In this document: positions 49,641-61,839 of the stretch, piece by piece
Layout: each line of letters starts with the position of its first letter
How positions within the stretch are numbered: position 1 is the stretch's first letter
From: Isoetes taiwanensis
Lineage: Eukaryota > Streptophyta > Lycopodiopsida > Isoetales > Isoetaceae
Assembly: GCA_021234155.1 (NCBI GenBank)
Contig: JAJEKV010000015.1
Location: forward strand, 4,284,902 to 4,348,901
Length of the DNA stretch: 64,000 nt
Reading direction: 5' to 3'
The notes under the pieces: generated by a model
What the model saw: the letters and a program-made list of their open reading frames with translations, nothing else
What the model was told of the DNA's origin: nothing
The model's database searches: none
Made by a program: the position numbers and the translations under genes

Positions 49641-50246
49641 CCCATTCTAGAATGGCGATCCGATGTCTCGGATCGATGGGATTCTCATGATATCATTTTT
49701 CATTTGTTGGAATTGAGTTTTTGTTAAATCATCATTGACCCAAATATATTGGCCTTTAAGGAGAGGTCGTTTACGCATAATCCGCGCTTTAGCCTCTTTA
49801 CTTGTACATTTCACCAATATATTAGTGTTCCATCCCCTTTCTTCCCAATGCGGTATGCATCAATATCTCTACTTGTATTTGCATCTTATTTGCGCGAAAT
49901 TGTAGCCACGGTTTCTATAGTATTCTCATTATCTTCTTGAGGCGATCCGGCTATTACGAGATTGTTTGCCTTGAGTTCCCGCTCATGCATATCGTTAGCT
50001 ACTCCAATTTATCGTTCGATTGTATCTATTGCTTCTTGAAAACCTTCATTGCTCGTTTCACCATGCAAATGGTTAAGATTACTTATCCCATTTTCGAGGT
50101 CCTTTTGGCTCGTGGCCCAGTCAAGCTTGCTACTTCTTTGTTTTAACTTTCGAGTTCTCATGTTTAGGTGTTAGCGGAGACTTCGTTCATACCTTGAAGG
50201 ATTTTTAACATTTGAGACTGCTGCGCTAATGCTTCTCTTCTTCTTC
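49641..50246. other. Non-coding stretch
   Basis: No gene is recognised. It ends in a pyrimidine-rich run at the tail of the L1-type element. Confidence 0.4.
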
Positions 50247-51121
50247 TTTTTTTTTTTTTTTTTTTTGAGAGTAAGAGGTGTTTTTCCATTAATTAATTAA
50301 AGCCATACAATGTTGTGACATGTGGGAAAAATCCACATTATCAGCCACCAAAAAGTTAAACAAAGTTAAACAAGTTTATAAAAGAAATAGTAATATGTAT
50401 CTTCAAGTTTGTGAAAAAGAACTTAGCATCGGCTTCACGGGGTTTGAGTAACAAGGTAAATATATGAAGTATCTTGCCCTATATGGTGGAGCAAAATCAC
50501 AAATCCCTGCTGTGAGCAAAGTCCATAAACCTGCATGAACAAAAAGCCAAGCAAAATGCTAGAGCATGAAGTTAAACAAGCACTAGATAAAGTATTGAGC
50601 ATTATGGATAGGCGTGTAGCGAGAATTTGGATGTAAAGGAGAAAGTGAAAGTGTGAAGCTTGGGTGTTTGTTTTGGGCTGTGGTAGCTCATTTACGCATT
50701 ATCGGTCAAATATGGGTTGTAGACCCGGTAGAAGCCTTTATCGTACCAAACTTATAGCTGTTGAATTACGATCCATTCTCCATCGGCGGGGAATGAATAT
50801 CTTCTTTTCCCATCATGATATGGTGTACCATACAAGTCGACCAACATCTTATGAGAATAGTATAATTCCTGGCTTTTGCCTATCGGTCAAAAGAATAGTG
50901 GTACATGAGCGAGGGAAGTTGAATGCGATTTACATCATGCGACCTCTCTACAATATATCTTTGCCCAAGTACTTTCATTCTTGTTAATTTCGACTGGTAG
51001 AGTTTCACTTCATCTGGCGATGCATTAGGCCACTGGAGGCTCAAGATGTGACACTTTTGTGTTGTTGCAATACAAGGTAGCTTCATGATAGCTTAACATT
51101 GTGTCAAATTTGCTCCTGCCT

Positions 51122-51643
51122 TCACCCTTGAGAAATTCCAGATACTCTATCAATGACATCAGAAAAAGGGGCATTAGAATTAATAACATGAAGGTCTGAA
51201 ACAAAGATGTTAAAGCCACCTATAAATTTACCAATTGCATCCCATTTCCTGTCATAAGAATCTGCAAATTTACTTTTGTGAGCAGTAACAAAAGCTTCTA
51301 GATCCAGTTGGAAATGCATTTTAATCCAGAATGTAGAGAAATTTTTATGGCCATGCACAATCCTATTCCTTGCTTTCCAAATGTTCCATAGAGCAGTAAA
51401 CATGATAGTGTTCTTGAAGGCATCATTATTCTGAATGCATTTTAGCAAGTTAAATTGATTATGCACACAGAAATGGTTGCCAAATTTACTGTAGAACCAA
51501 GACCAAAAATGAAGAAGCTTAGGACATTCAAAAATATGCTGCATGGTTTCATCACTGGAGCAATTGGAAAGACATGTAGGCCTAATAGCAGAATTTCTCT
51601 TAGACAAGGACACAAGATTTGGGAGACTTTTTTGAGCAATCAA
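51122..51643 (-). pseudogene. L1 C-terminal zinc-binding (zf-RVT-like) domain
   Basis: This is an open frame of 173 codons. CLSNCSSDETMQHIFECPKL gives the C-x3-C...H-x3-C pattern of the plant RT zinc-binding domain, followed by FWSWFYSKFGN and FTALWNIWKARNRIVHGHK, standard blocks at the end of plant L1 ORF2. It ends just before the 3' UTR. Confidence 0.85.
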
Positions 51644-52217
51644 CCAGACAAAGTAATTTACTTTAGGAGGACAATAGGAATTCCATGTGTTATTAAATAA
51701 ACTATGGCATTCATCTTCTGTTAAAGACCACTTTGTCCTGGGTTTTACATGAGTTATCTTGTGATTCAGTCGAGCATAGACTTTGCTAACTTTATACTTG
51801 TTGATCCCATTTATTTTCCACAGCAGACCAGTGCCACTTTCAGCTAAATTAAGATTATTGCTGAGGATATTTCTGAAATGAAAGTAGAAGCCGATTTATC
51901 CTTTGGAAGTGCCATGAATTAGTCTCCTCAAATTGGTCCATGAAATGAGATGCCCATTAGAATATAAATTCTTGACATGTGTGATGCTATGATGAAGCCA
52001 TTTTTTATAGATTTTGGGATGTCTCAAAGCCAGAGTATTCCCATTGCTGTCTTTGAAGCCAGCAGACCCAGAGAAGAGTTCATATGGTGATCTTCCACAC
52101 TAGGCTCATCAAAGCATTTATGGACAACATTCCAAGCTCTAATCATGTTTTGCATAAGAGGAGATGTGTTGGTACCTGGATGTAAAAATGAAAGCGGCTT
52201 TCGAGGCGGGGAATGCT

Positions 52218-53630
52218 TTATTGAGGATGTCCATCGGGATAAGAGCAATTCAACCAATATCGATGAAAATTGAAGCTCTGAGAATTGTTTCCCTCTAGAG
52301 TTCTCCAAATAAATTTTCCGACCAATGCACATGCTTGAAGATATAAGTCTTTACAACCAAGGCCACCATATTTTTTGGCTCGAGTGACAGTGTCCCAATT
52401 GAGTGAATGTGAGCCTTTCCAAATGAAATTTCTAATGGTCTTCTCAATCTCATTGTAAATACATTTAGGTGCCACCAAAGCAGAGAGGAGAAGTAAATAT
52501 GGGAAGGCGACAAAGCGAGTTTGCAATTAAGGTTCTTCCAGCCAGAGATAGAGTGTTTCTGAAGAAATTTAGTTTCTTCCTAATTCTCTGAATGATAGGG
52601 ACCCAGATACCTTTAATACTAGGATTGAGAGATAAAGGCATGCCTAAAAGCTTGGTTGCTTGCATAGCATCTAGAATTTTAATGCCACATAGATTATCAT
52701 GGGGAGAGTCACCAATAATAATGCTTTTTCCAATGTTGGATAAATTCGAGGCGAGGAAGAAAGGAATCATTAATATTCAGGAATTTTGTAATGTTCTCAG
52801 AATTAGAGTCTAGGAAAGCAAAAGTATCATCTGCATACTGAGAGATAATGAGGCTGCCATTATTTTCTAGAAGATCAAGGCCCTTAATAAATCCATTGTT
52901 TTGATGCCTAAGCATGCATTTCAGCCACAACTAGGAATAAATAGGGAGCTAGGGGGCAACCTTGTCTGACACCTCGAGCTAATTTGAAGAAAGTGGAAGG
53001 GGAGCCATTGATCAATACTGCAGAATTTGCCATGGAGTTAAGACCAAATATCAAAGGAGATGATTTTATGATGGAAACCAATCCTTTTCAAAGCAAATTC
53101 TAAGAAGTCCGGTTAGCAGTGAGAAGGCTCTCTTAAAATCTAACTTTAGGAGAACACAATTCTGAGAAGATATTCTATTCCAATGCAAACCCTCCATGGC
53201 CACAATGTAGTTGTCCAGGATGAATCTATTGGGTAAGAAAGCAGATTGCTTGATATCAATGCATTTTTGAAGGAAAGGTTTCACTCTATTAGCAATAATC
53301 TTGGCACACAATTTATAAGAGGAATTGAATACTTGTCATTATTAGGAATGATCGAGAAATTTGAGTGAGAAAAGCATTCCTTTTGGAAAGATCTTGAGCA
53401 TTAGTGTCACTCTCTTTGAATAAAATGACATATTGATCATGAAAGAATTTCTTGATCTCTGAAGGGGTTTCAATATTAGTACCATTCTCAGATTGGACTT
53501 GAATAATGGAATTATTGAGCAATCTATTTCTAGCTTGATTCGTAAAAGAATTTAGAACTACCACAGTCCATCTCCTTATTGTACTTGATCTTGCATTTGA
53601 TGGCATAACTCTTAGCTTCAATCTCCTCAA
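52218..53630 (-). pseudogene. L1 reverse transcriptase (broken into five frames)
   Basis: Pieces in order: ETPSEIKKFFHDQYVILFKE (about 53455), IIANRVKPFLQKCIDIKQSA with FLPNRFILDN (about 53290-53225), LLKLDFKRAFSLL (motif A; about 53150; the family form has D-x-x-K-AFD, so the second Asp is lost), ISQYADDTFAFLD (YADD at 52826-52837), KLLGMPLSLNP (about 52650), FRNTLSLAGRTLIANSL and KTIRNFIWKGSHSLNWDTV (about 52440). At least four frameshifts separate them. The QGCPLSPYLF region is only weakly visible near 52960. Confidence 0.9.
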
Positions 53631-54333
53631 TTGATTTAATTTTATTTTCTAAGATCTCCTCCCCAACTTGAAGATTAATATTGTGAGGATCCCTTTGAAG
53701 CTGAGATCTAAGATCTCTCATTTGACTGTAAAGATTGTCTTTCTGTCTAGACCTCTCATTGTAATTGGATTTGGACCAATTTTTGATCCAAGATTTAATT
53801 TGCTTTATCTTGGTAGAAACATTTCATAGTTTGGGAACCATTAGCAGAGCCATTAGCAGAAGTGTCATTGTTCTGGCCATTATGCACAGAATTAAAGTAG
53901 ATCTTGAAATCATGGCAGAAATGCTCATTTTGCAAAAGAGAACAATTAAATTTAAAAGGAACATTCCCCTCCCTTGGAAGATTCAGAAGGTGGCTTGTGT
54001 GAAGGAATTGAGGTTGGTGATCAGAGATGGAGGTAGCCTCATCCTAACGACCACATAGCAATTATCCCAAAAAAGAGGGTTTGAGTTGGAAACATAGAAA
54101 CATTTGTCGAGTGCATGTAGACTCTATCGAGTTCTTTTGTTTGTTAGACCAGGTGTAATTTGCGGTTGAAGATGGAACATAGATCGAGGTTGGCATCGAG
54201 AAATAAAGATGTTCCAATTTTCTCTCTCAATAGTTGACATATTAATTCTATTTCCTAATTTCATATTCGGTTTGGAGTGTTGTTGAAGTCCCGAAATAAC
54301 CCGGTCCATTTGAGGTTGAGAAGAGATCAAGTG

Positions 54334-54702
54334 TTAATGTCGGGCGGATAACTTCTCTATCTTTGGGATTGGTGGGGGAGCATAGACATTAATGATACCA
54401 AAGCTAGAGTTATTAATAGAGAAAATCACTGCCTGCCAACATTTACTAGGACTATTGAAATAAGAGACATGAGTCAAAGCTTTCCAAATTGTAATCAAAC
54501 CTCCACTAGTTCCAGTAGCCTCAATCCAAATAGAAGAAGAACCTGGATAAATCCACTCAGATCGGCTGGAGCTTTCAAATTTAGGGAGCTTGGTTTCTTG
54601 AAGTAAAATTATATCAGCTTTATATTGTCTGAGCTGAGAGATAATTCTTCTTCTTTTAATTGGGCCTTTAGCCCCCCTAACATTCCAGGTAATTATTTTC
54701 AT
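54334..54702 (-). pseudogene. L1 APE endonuclease, N-terminal part
   Basis: The frame starts MKIITWNVRGAKGPIKRR, the classical start of plant L1 ORF2 (Asn of TWNVRG is a catalytic-site residue). It continues with ADIILLQETKL (metal-binding Glu), SGGLITIW and INVYAPP, then stops early after 122 codons. The rest of the nuclease, with the SDH block, is scattered in other frames to about 53760. The enzyme nicks target DNA for target-primed reverse transcription. It is truncated here. Confidence 0.88.
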
Positions 54703-54744
54703 TAGAAACCAGAACCTAGGAAGGTAACTAGAAGTTTGCCTTTA

Positions 54745-56737
54745 TTACCTGAATTTCCTGTTCTTTTTGCTTCTAGTATTCTCAGCTGGTGTTTTGTGCA
54801 GATAAGATAAGATATTTGGTTTGACAGAGGCTTTCTTCTTCTTTTTAATTTTAAGAGCACCCTTAGACTTTTTGATAACAGGATTAGAAGACAGAAAACT
54901 CTCATTTCCCCAATTTTCCTTATCACTTTCATTATCATTATCTGAGCAACCCCCAGGAATAAACTCAAATAAATTTAAATTATCCTCCTTAGGATCTATG
55001 TCATTTAAGTTAAGGAAAAGGGGAACTTTCCTCTCTGAGGTGTCATATTTGCTGCATTCATTTGGAGTTTCCAGGATTTGAGTATCCGAGCAGTGAGAGT
55101 CTTTGAAAATTCCTGAATCTGTATCCATGCTTTGAGCAGGTGTTTCCTGAACAACATCAACCTCTGCAGCTGTATCTTGCACTACCTCATGATCAGACCA
55201 CATTTCCCTGCTGTTAGAAGCCAATAAACCATCTTGCAGACTTGCTAACTGGTCCTCAATTTCCTTTGAAATTGATGATGAGCAACAAGGTTTTGGAGGG
55301 GACATCTTGGATAAATCAATTAGGGGAACAATAGATGGCTGAATAATGGTAGTGGCAGCTTCTTGAGGGGGAAGATGAACATCTTCCTGGCACAGCTTAT
55401 CTGCTTTATTACTCAATAAATTATCTAATTCTTGATCAATATTTAAGCTAGCAAGTACCTGGAATTTGTTCGAGCAGTGAACCTTGTCAATGATGGAGTC
55501 CTCATTAGCATTTGAATGTTCAACCTGAAGAGAAGGTTGTATGACAGGTTGATCTGCATCTGAGGGTTGACTTGATGGTGGTAGGTTTGAGGCAGCTGCA
55601 TGATTTGTAGTTGTTGTAGAAGACAGACATATGCCCTTAGGTTGACCATTATCTTCAGATCTGCAATTAAGCATGATTCTTTGGGACTTCCTGTAGGACT
55701 TTCCTTGAAGATTGTAATGTCTCCTTAGATTTAACCTTTGAGGCAACTGAATACTTATCTGCTAGAATTTGGTCACAAATTTTCAGTCCCTTTAGAATGG
55801 CTGGCTGCTGGAGTGTATGGCTTTTATTAATTAATGGAACACCTTTTACTTTAGAGTGAGCCAAATGGTCCGAGAAGTTATGGGAATCCATCACCTGATT
55901 TAACATGTTATGCAATTTCTCTGTATTTGACTCATTGACCTGCATAGGTGCCTTTCCCTTATCTTTATTTCTTTCAAAATTCTGCAACACTTTGATACCT
56001 GAGTGAGATGCATAGTCAAAGCTTGAATTCTGATGAGGTAAGAATTTATTGGAATGGTGTATGTGGAAATTTGCACCCTCTGATTTCTTCATTTGATTAT
56101 TCCTGATTCTTCTTACACTGCCATTGACTCTAGTCCAATGATGACCTTGACTGGACTTGACTTCAAGGTTGGTCAGTGTAGAATTTCCTGACTTGTCAGA
56201 CTTGGGTGCAACCTTAGAATTGTTCCCAATAAAATTGTTTCCCTTGTCATGAGGCAGCATTTTCTCGATATTATGTTGATGCTGAGTGCCTGTATTTGTG
56301 TGATCAGAGATACAATCTCTGTACCAAAAGTGTCTTCTCGAGCAATTCTGGCATTGAGGGGGTAAACCAGCCCATCTCAATAGTAGATTGGAGTTTTGGC
56401 CAAAGGCATCCAAGAAAGGTATAGATGTTGGGATATTTTTGGATAGGTCTAGCTGAACAAAGGCTCTTGGGAACCTGGAAGTGGAGTATTCAGTGCGAAT
56501 GTAATTTCCAATAGAATTGAAAAGAAGTTTGAAGCAATCCTCATTCCAATCAATTGGATTCAAACCTTGCAAAGTAGTAGATGCTACACTGAAATTTTCC
56601 ATGTCCTCAGTGTTTAATTTAGGGTCCCATTTTAAAAAGGCCAGGTAATTTGATTCAAAGGTCAGGGAGCCAAGTTTGAGAAAGTAATTAGCAGTTCTTT
56701 GTGAGCCACATTCAACCATAATGAATGGAAAGTTCAA
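54745..56737 (-). pseudogene. L1 ORF1 (DUF4283/zinc-knuckle gag-like)
   Basis: Two long overlapping frames. The upstream one (55667-56737, 356 codons) has LTFESNYLAFLKWDPKLN and NPIDWNEDCFKLLFNSIGNY, then FPRAFVQLDLSKNIP and a knuckle CQNCSRRHFWYRDC (residues 129-142), the DUF4283-plus-CCHC order of plant L1 ORF1 (family form: W-P-x-F...A-R-x-x-V-E-V-D). It shifts frame at about 55700 into the downstream 333-codon frame (54745-55746), which is Ser/Asp-rich, unstructured and ends in a Lys-rich tail (KKSKGALKIKKKKKASVK), a possible nucleic-acid-binding or nuclear signal. The product would bind the LINE RNA. Confidence 0.8.
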
Positions 56738-56760
56738 CTAGTACATGGCATTGATAAGAA

Positions 56761-57958
56761 CTCCTTTTTGTAAATTGAGGCAAAAAAAAGACCATAACTT
56801 GTCAAGTTGAATCCGGATCTTGTGACTTTAATAAGAACAATTTGAATCTCTAAGAGTGGACATTTTTGAATGAGCAGATGGGATATCAAGGGAAATACCA
56901 TGTATACAGTTTTGCTTGCTTCCCTCTATCGATTGAAGCTCCTTTAAAGGCAACATCATAGGTGTCATCGTTTGGATTTCTGCATTAGGTTTTGGAACTC
57001 CATATGAGAGGTACTTGTGAGGCCGGGATCAAAAGAATGGAACACGACCCCACATGTCCGGATCTTTTGAGAAGTTATCCCAGACTAGAGTTTTATAAGT
57101 CTTTGGATCCATTGCCTGAATTTCACTGCGAGTTAGCGAAATTGCTAAAGAGTATGAAATCATTGGGATTTTTGTGAAATGAGCTTAACTTGTGGAGAGG
57201 TGAGAGGCCAGGTCCTCAGCGCATGTGAGTTGAGAAAGAGTGGAGCAGATGAAGAAATTTAGGGCTAATAGAATTTTTATTTTCCATTGAAAAGGCGGGG
57301 AGAAAGCAACAAAGGGGAGAAATAACTTAGAGAAAAGGAAATTATGAAGAAAAGAGGGGAAAGTGGAAGTAAAGTGATATGAAAAGAGACACAAAACGCC
57401 CTATCTATTAAAGAGATGAGTGAGAAAACCCTCAAAGCCATCATTGTCGAAAAGATTTTATGATCACAAGCTATTTCTCTAATTTGATGAGAAATCTCCC
57501 AATTCTGTTTCGAAAACAATTTGATTGTGATCTTTGTGTCCAAGCGCTTTCGAGTATGCTCGAATAATAATTCAATGTTTTTTGGTACCAATGAATTCCT
57601 CCAGCCAAGAATCAATAATTTGTATCTCAAATTCTTCACATCCCGGAACAAAAGAGCATTCAAATTGGAAATTTTGATGAGGAAAAAGACCCCTGATAAT
57701 GAGAGAATTCCAGAGATCAGAGGATAGACCAAACAGAAAACCACAAGATAATCTGCCTTCCTGTTTCAGAATTGCAAAAATTTTGGTATCCATAAGTAGA
57801 TCTTTGCATTCTAATCACAAAGGAATGCTAGCCTCTACAAGGCTAGCTCACGATCCAAAGGAATTCGGGAGTCAATCAGATGGGATCGAGAGTTTTTCAG
57901 CAAAAATTGCCAAGAAAGTAGTTTAAACTACTAGGTAAAAGACAAAGAAATAAAGATT
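56761..57958. other. Unassigned stretch (possible L1 5' region)
   Basis: Minus frames at 57277-57744 and 57572-57793 are open but match nothing I know. The direct repeat cttctcttctt occurs beside the L1 tail (50233) and at 57993, which would make a target duplication only if this region is the L1 5' end. The motif is simple, so this is weak. Confidence 0.35.
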
Positions 57959-58340
<382 letters not shown>

Positions 58341-58392
58341 TTTATTATGTCCATGGGAGGCCTCAAAGGCCTATTAGACAAATATCTTACAT

Positions 58393-59871
58393 TTATACAT
58401 CATCATAGAATAGTAGATGAGTTTCCGAATCCTCATCTAGCTCATCACTCTCACTCACATTATCAGAAACATCCATGTCCCTTACTTGATTGCTATTTAA
58501 GCAAGACTCCCTAACCCTTAGGAGATCTATCACATACTTACCTAGCCCGTCTCCCTCCATTGTAGAGAAAAAGGTTGGGAGATCCTCGTATTGAATTCCA
58601 TACTCCAACCTCAATGACTTGTATCTTAAGCATTTGAGCAATACATGCCCCTCATCCTCCACCTGATCCATATCGCATAACTTGCAATATCTCTGATCCC
58701 TCGGAATGATGTACCCCCATCTCCCCACTTCTACCCCCAAATGGTGGGAACTAAGGCGAATCCTGCTTATAGCATGCCTTTTCTGTATGGAAATATTCTC
58801 CTTCAGATGCTTTGCCATCTCAAGCGTAGGATTGATATTCTGTTTATATAAAATCATTTTCGTCTTTGGTTGTGACCATATCTTCTTGAGTATTTTCGAT
58901 GAGATCCAAGTCTTTAGCTCCTTCTCTACTAAGATCACTTCATCCCATGAAATATCCCATTTACCAAGCCACCTCTTCACATCATGAAATATCCCTTTCT
59001 CTTTACTAGCCATCAAAGCTACATGTGGGAGTCTAGTCTCGTCCATTAGTAGCACCCTCTTCATATATCGAATGCACCTAAATAGTGCTTCCCCTTCCAA
59101 GGGCATAAAACCACTCTCGGCCAACATCATGGGATAGGGAGTTTGAACCTTCACTCCGAGCTCCAACCTTAGAAATTTCTTTAAAATCTGCTCTATATCT
59201 TCCCACAAGCCTTGTGGAAGACTTGGGCCCCAAACTTCACAGCCATACAGGACCACGCTCTGAACCAAAGATTGAAACAGCTTTACCTTGAGGTCCCACG
59301 ACCAAAGGTGAGATCTTCTACACATACTTTGTAAAGCATATAAAGCTTTTTGACCACCATCCACTCTTTGAGTAATACATGCATTCCATCTATGATTTCT
59401 GCTGAAAATAAGACCCAGATACTTGTATGAATCACACATGCTCACCTTACTTCCTTTGTACCTGAAAACATGTTCTTGTTTCAAAGCACCTACTGTCATG
59501 ATATTAGTCTTTTCCAGATTTACCTGCATTTCAGTTTGGTCACAAAAGGCTGCTAGCCCATCCAAGTGTCTCTGCATATGCTCCCTATCACGCGCCATGA
59601 TAACTACATCATCTGCGTACATCAACATTTGGATAACATATCTGTGTATTTCAATCCCTCCTGTGCAATTATCTTGAAGCCATTCCTCTAGGCCATCAAT
59701 AAACAGACCAAATAATGTTGGAGACAATGGGCAACCTTGTTTAACTCCGATATTACTCTCCACACACTCTGAGATATCCAGCGAGAACGGATGCGATAAT
59801 TGTACCAGAACCTTCTCATATAGTACCTTCACAGCATCTCTGATATCATGCGGCACACCCAACCTGTCCAA
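58393..59871 (-). CDS. LINE-A reverse transcriptase and C-terminal domain
   Basis: This is one open frame of 492 codons, the longest in the window. Residues 40-55 carry SNIGVKQGCPLSPTLFGLF (RT motif B), 83-90 LMYADDVV (intact YADD catalytic box at 59608-59619), 110-125 the L-E-K-T-N motif D block, and 145-155 YKYLGL (motif E). The thumb and a long post-RT domain follow, with RIRLSSHHLGVEVGRW, then a zinc knuckle CKLCDMDQVEDEGHVLLKC, and an acidic tail SESDELDEDSETHLLFYDDV. The upstream frame (59829-60251) supplies fingers and RAGRSTLDHLLVLKSI, but motif A between them is broken by a frameshift. The protein copies LINE RNA at nicked target sites. Confidence 0.9.
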   Translation of the reverse strand: MDRLGVPHDIRDAVKVLYEKVLVQLSHPFSLDISECVESNIGVKQGCPLSPTLFGLFIDGLEEWLQDNCTGGIEIHRYVIQMLMYADDVVIMARDREHMQRHLDGLAAFCDQTEMQVNLEKTNIMTVGALKQEHVFRYKGSKVSMCDSYKYLGLIFSRNHRWNACITQRVDGGQKALYALQSMCRRSHLWSWDLKVKLFQSLVQSVVLYGCEVWGPSLPQGLWEDIEQILKKFLRLELGVKVQTPYPMMLAESGFMPLEGEALFRCIRYMKRVLLMDETRLPHVALMASKEKGIFHDVKRWLGKWDISWDEVILVEKELKTWISSKILKKIWSQPKTKMILYKQNINPTLEMAKHLKENISIQKRHAISRIRLSSHHLGVEVGRWGYIIPRDQRYCKLCDMDQVEDEGHVLLKCLRYKSLRLEYGIQYEDLPTFFSTMEGDGLGKYVIDLLRVRESCLNSNQVRDMDVSDNVSESDELDEDSETHLLFYDDV

Positions 59872-60251
59872 TCTCTTCCAAAGTTGATCCCGTGGTACCT
59901 TATCAAAAGCCTTCTTCTTAAAATCTCTGGCGCCACATAGACTGGTTTCTTTGAGCCCTTAACAATGTCAAATATTGATTTCAGCACCAACAAATGATCC
60001 AAGGTGGATCTCCCTGCTCTAAAACCTGCCTGTGTCTCAGCCCGTTTGTGATTAAGCTCTGCCCAGACACTCAACTTCTTCTCTAAAATTGTGAAAAAGA
60101 GTTTTGAAAATAAACTACTTACCATAATAGTTCTGTAGTTGTTCACCTCCTTCCTCGATCCTCCCTTAAACACTTTTGGAACCACGGTTTTACGCTCCAA
60201 TCGAGAGGAATCCTTGTGCCATTGCCATATTAAACAATTTTTCGCCACCAA
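59829..60251 (-). pseudogene. LINE-A copy 3 RT fingers region
   Basis: The frame contains VNNYRTIMVSSLFSKLFFTI and AETQAGFRAGRSTLDHLLVL, RT motifs 0-2 of the family, then KPVYVAPEI where copy 4 has the motif A block YATFVDFSK. The motif A Asp is therefore lost or frameshifted. It overlaps the start of the 492-codon frame. Confidence 0.85.
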
Positions 60252-61244
60252 GGGTGCACCACGAGGGACCAGCCCATTTTAGATGTTCGCACTCAAACCA
60301 TGAAGATCGATGCTTTTAGTTTGCCAATCTGGATATGCCTTACGCCACTTCTTCTTCCTCGGTAATTACCGGACTAGATTGCATTTTTCGGTCTATTTAA
60401 CGCCACATCTTCATTGTGGTATAGCTTGCGAGCACATGCTGCCCCGGATCTTGTGCGGCAGGGGAATATCTTCTGTGTATGCGCCTTAGACCATTTTATT
60501 TCCCGGATCACGCCACATATTTGTTGCATAGAAGTTGTTGCTTCTCTTTAATAAAGCGCCTCTTCTCATTACGCACAACCCTTACGTACTCTTTCTTAAG
60601 ATCATCTCGATGTGATGTGTTTCGGTTTTCCAAGCCTCCTTGGCGACCCAGCGGTCACGATCGAGCGATGACTTACATGGCAGCCGGCTCCTTTTGAACG
60701 TGAGGTAAATAACTCCTCCTGCCGTTTCCTCGAGGGATATCTTGTAGCTGGTTGTTTAACGACTCCAGGTCACCTTCCCATGACAATTTCGATACCCTCT
60801 GCTCCAGGCAACACCGAGACTGGACTTGGGTGTGGTTTTAGGCGATATTTCCTCTTAACCTCCGGACAAGAGGTACTTGGTTGGCTGACCTGCAGATTAA
60901 AAAAGAGAGGAACATGGTCTGATTCCAATTCCACCTCCCCAACCACGAAATGGGTGATGGTTTCAATCAAGTCTTCCGACATTATTAAATAATCCATCGT
61001 ACTCCTTCCTCGGCAAGTGTTCTTCTGTGTGTATGGGAATTTACTTAATCCATTACAAATCAGAAGGTTAAATGCCGTAATCTCCTTCCATATGGTTGCC
61101 GGTGAGACCTTCTTCTCCTTTGTGGTTTACGGCGGAGTCTCCATCCGAATCCGACAGAGTTTTCTTACGTGGCTTTGGTGCTTTGGCCATTTAAAGAAAA
61201 GACAAGTCTCCAAATTCGCCCAAAGCGTGAGATTTAAAAGACAA

Positions 61245-61250
<6 letters not shown>

Positions 61251-61318
<68 letters not shown>
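61251..61318. repeat. (GA)n microsatellite = tail of LINE-A copy 4
   Basis: About 68 bp of GA followed by gatgagatgagaatgaaatg and the copy 4 hairpin. It lies directly 5' (minus strand) of the start of copy 3. Confidence 0.95.
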
Positions 61319-61320
<2 letters not shown>

Positions 61321-61494
61321 GATGAGAATGAAATGAAATGAGGCGTCTTGAGACCGCCCGGGTCTATGAGGCGATTACATTGCACTCAAAATTATAAAAT
61401 AAGTCATCCGGTGTGTCCTCGAGAAGAAACACATTGGGCTCCTCTACCTCAATCTCCGCCACCCTTTGTTGCTTCATCAGGGACCTCTCTATGG

Positions 61495-61839
61495 TTAAGA
61501 ATGTCCACAATACAACCTCAATGCATGAGCACACTTTGTCGAAAAGAAATCAACAAGCGAAATAGCACTGACCCCATGCTTGATCCGGATATCCGAATAA
61601 GCGCGACAAAAAAGCAAGACATGGGCCTCATCTTCTACTACTCCCGCATCACATAGCTGACAATGTCTAAGATCATGCGCAATGTCTGCCCATCTCCCGA
61701 TCTCCACACCAAGTCGGTGTGAGCTCAACCGTATTCTTGCGATTGCATGCCTAAGTTTCACTGATATGGGCTCCCTAATTTTGCCAGCTATCATTAGCAA
61801 GGCCTGGTCCCCGGACTTCCCGACCATATAGCTGGCCAA
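61495..61839 (-). pseudogene. LINE-A copy 4 C-terminal domain
   Basis: LRHAIARIRLSSHRLGVEIG and a zinc knuckle CQLCDAGVVEDEAHVLLFC are intact. The frame begins with ASYMVGKSGDQALLMIAGKI: about 130-150 residues of the thumb/post-RT domain present in copy 3 are missing at about 61800, an internal deletion. Confidence 0.88.

Larger units (their letters stand above)
50247..56760 (-). mobile_element. L1-type LINE, near full length, decayed
   Basis: On the minus strand the element has an ORF1-like gag region (56737-54745), an APE endonuclease (54702-54334), RT pieces (53630-52218), a post-RT zinc domain (51643-51122), a 3' UTR and a poly(A) tail (T20 on the + strand at 50247-50266) preceded by CTTTAATTAATTAATGG. 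The order and the poly(A) tail are those of plant L1 elements, unlike the LINE-A copies around it. A stretch at about 50650-50990 seems inserted or rearranged in the 3' UTR. The 5' border is not resolved: similarity is lost between 56760 and 57960. Confidence 0.85.
58341..61190 (-). mobile_element. LINE-A copy 3
   Basis: On the minus strand a possible start at the ATG at 61190 (MAKAPKPRKKTLSDSDGD, about 40 codons) is followed at once by late APE endonuclease sequence (NTCRGRSTMDYLIM, ESDHVPLFF; 61015-60900), so most of the nuclease is deleted. A degraded linker (60760-60260), RT (60251-58393) and the 3' UTR with the hairpin at 58349-58379 follow. The RT half is the best preserved of the family in this window. 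Confidence 0.85.
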
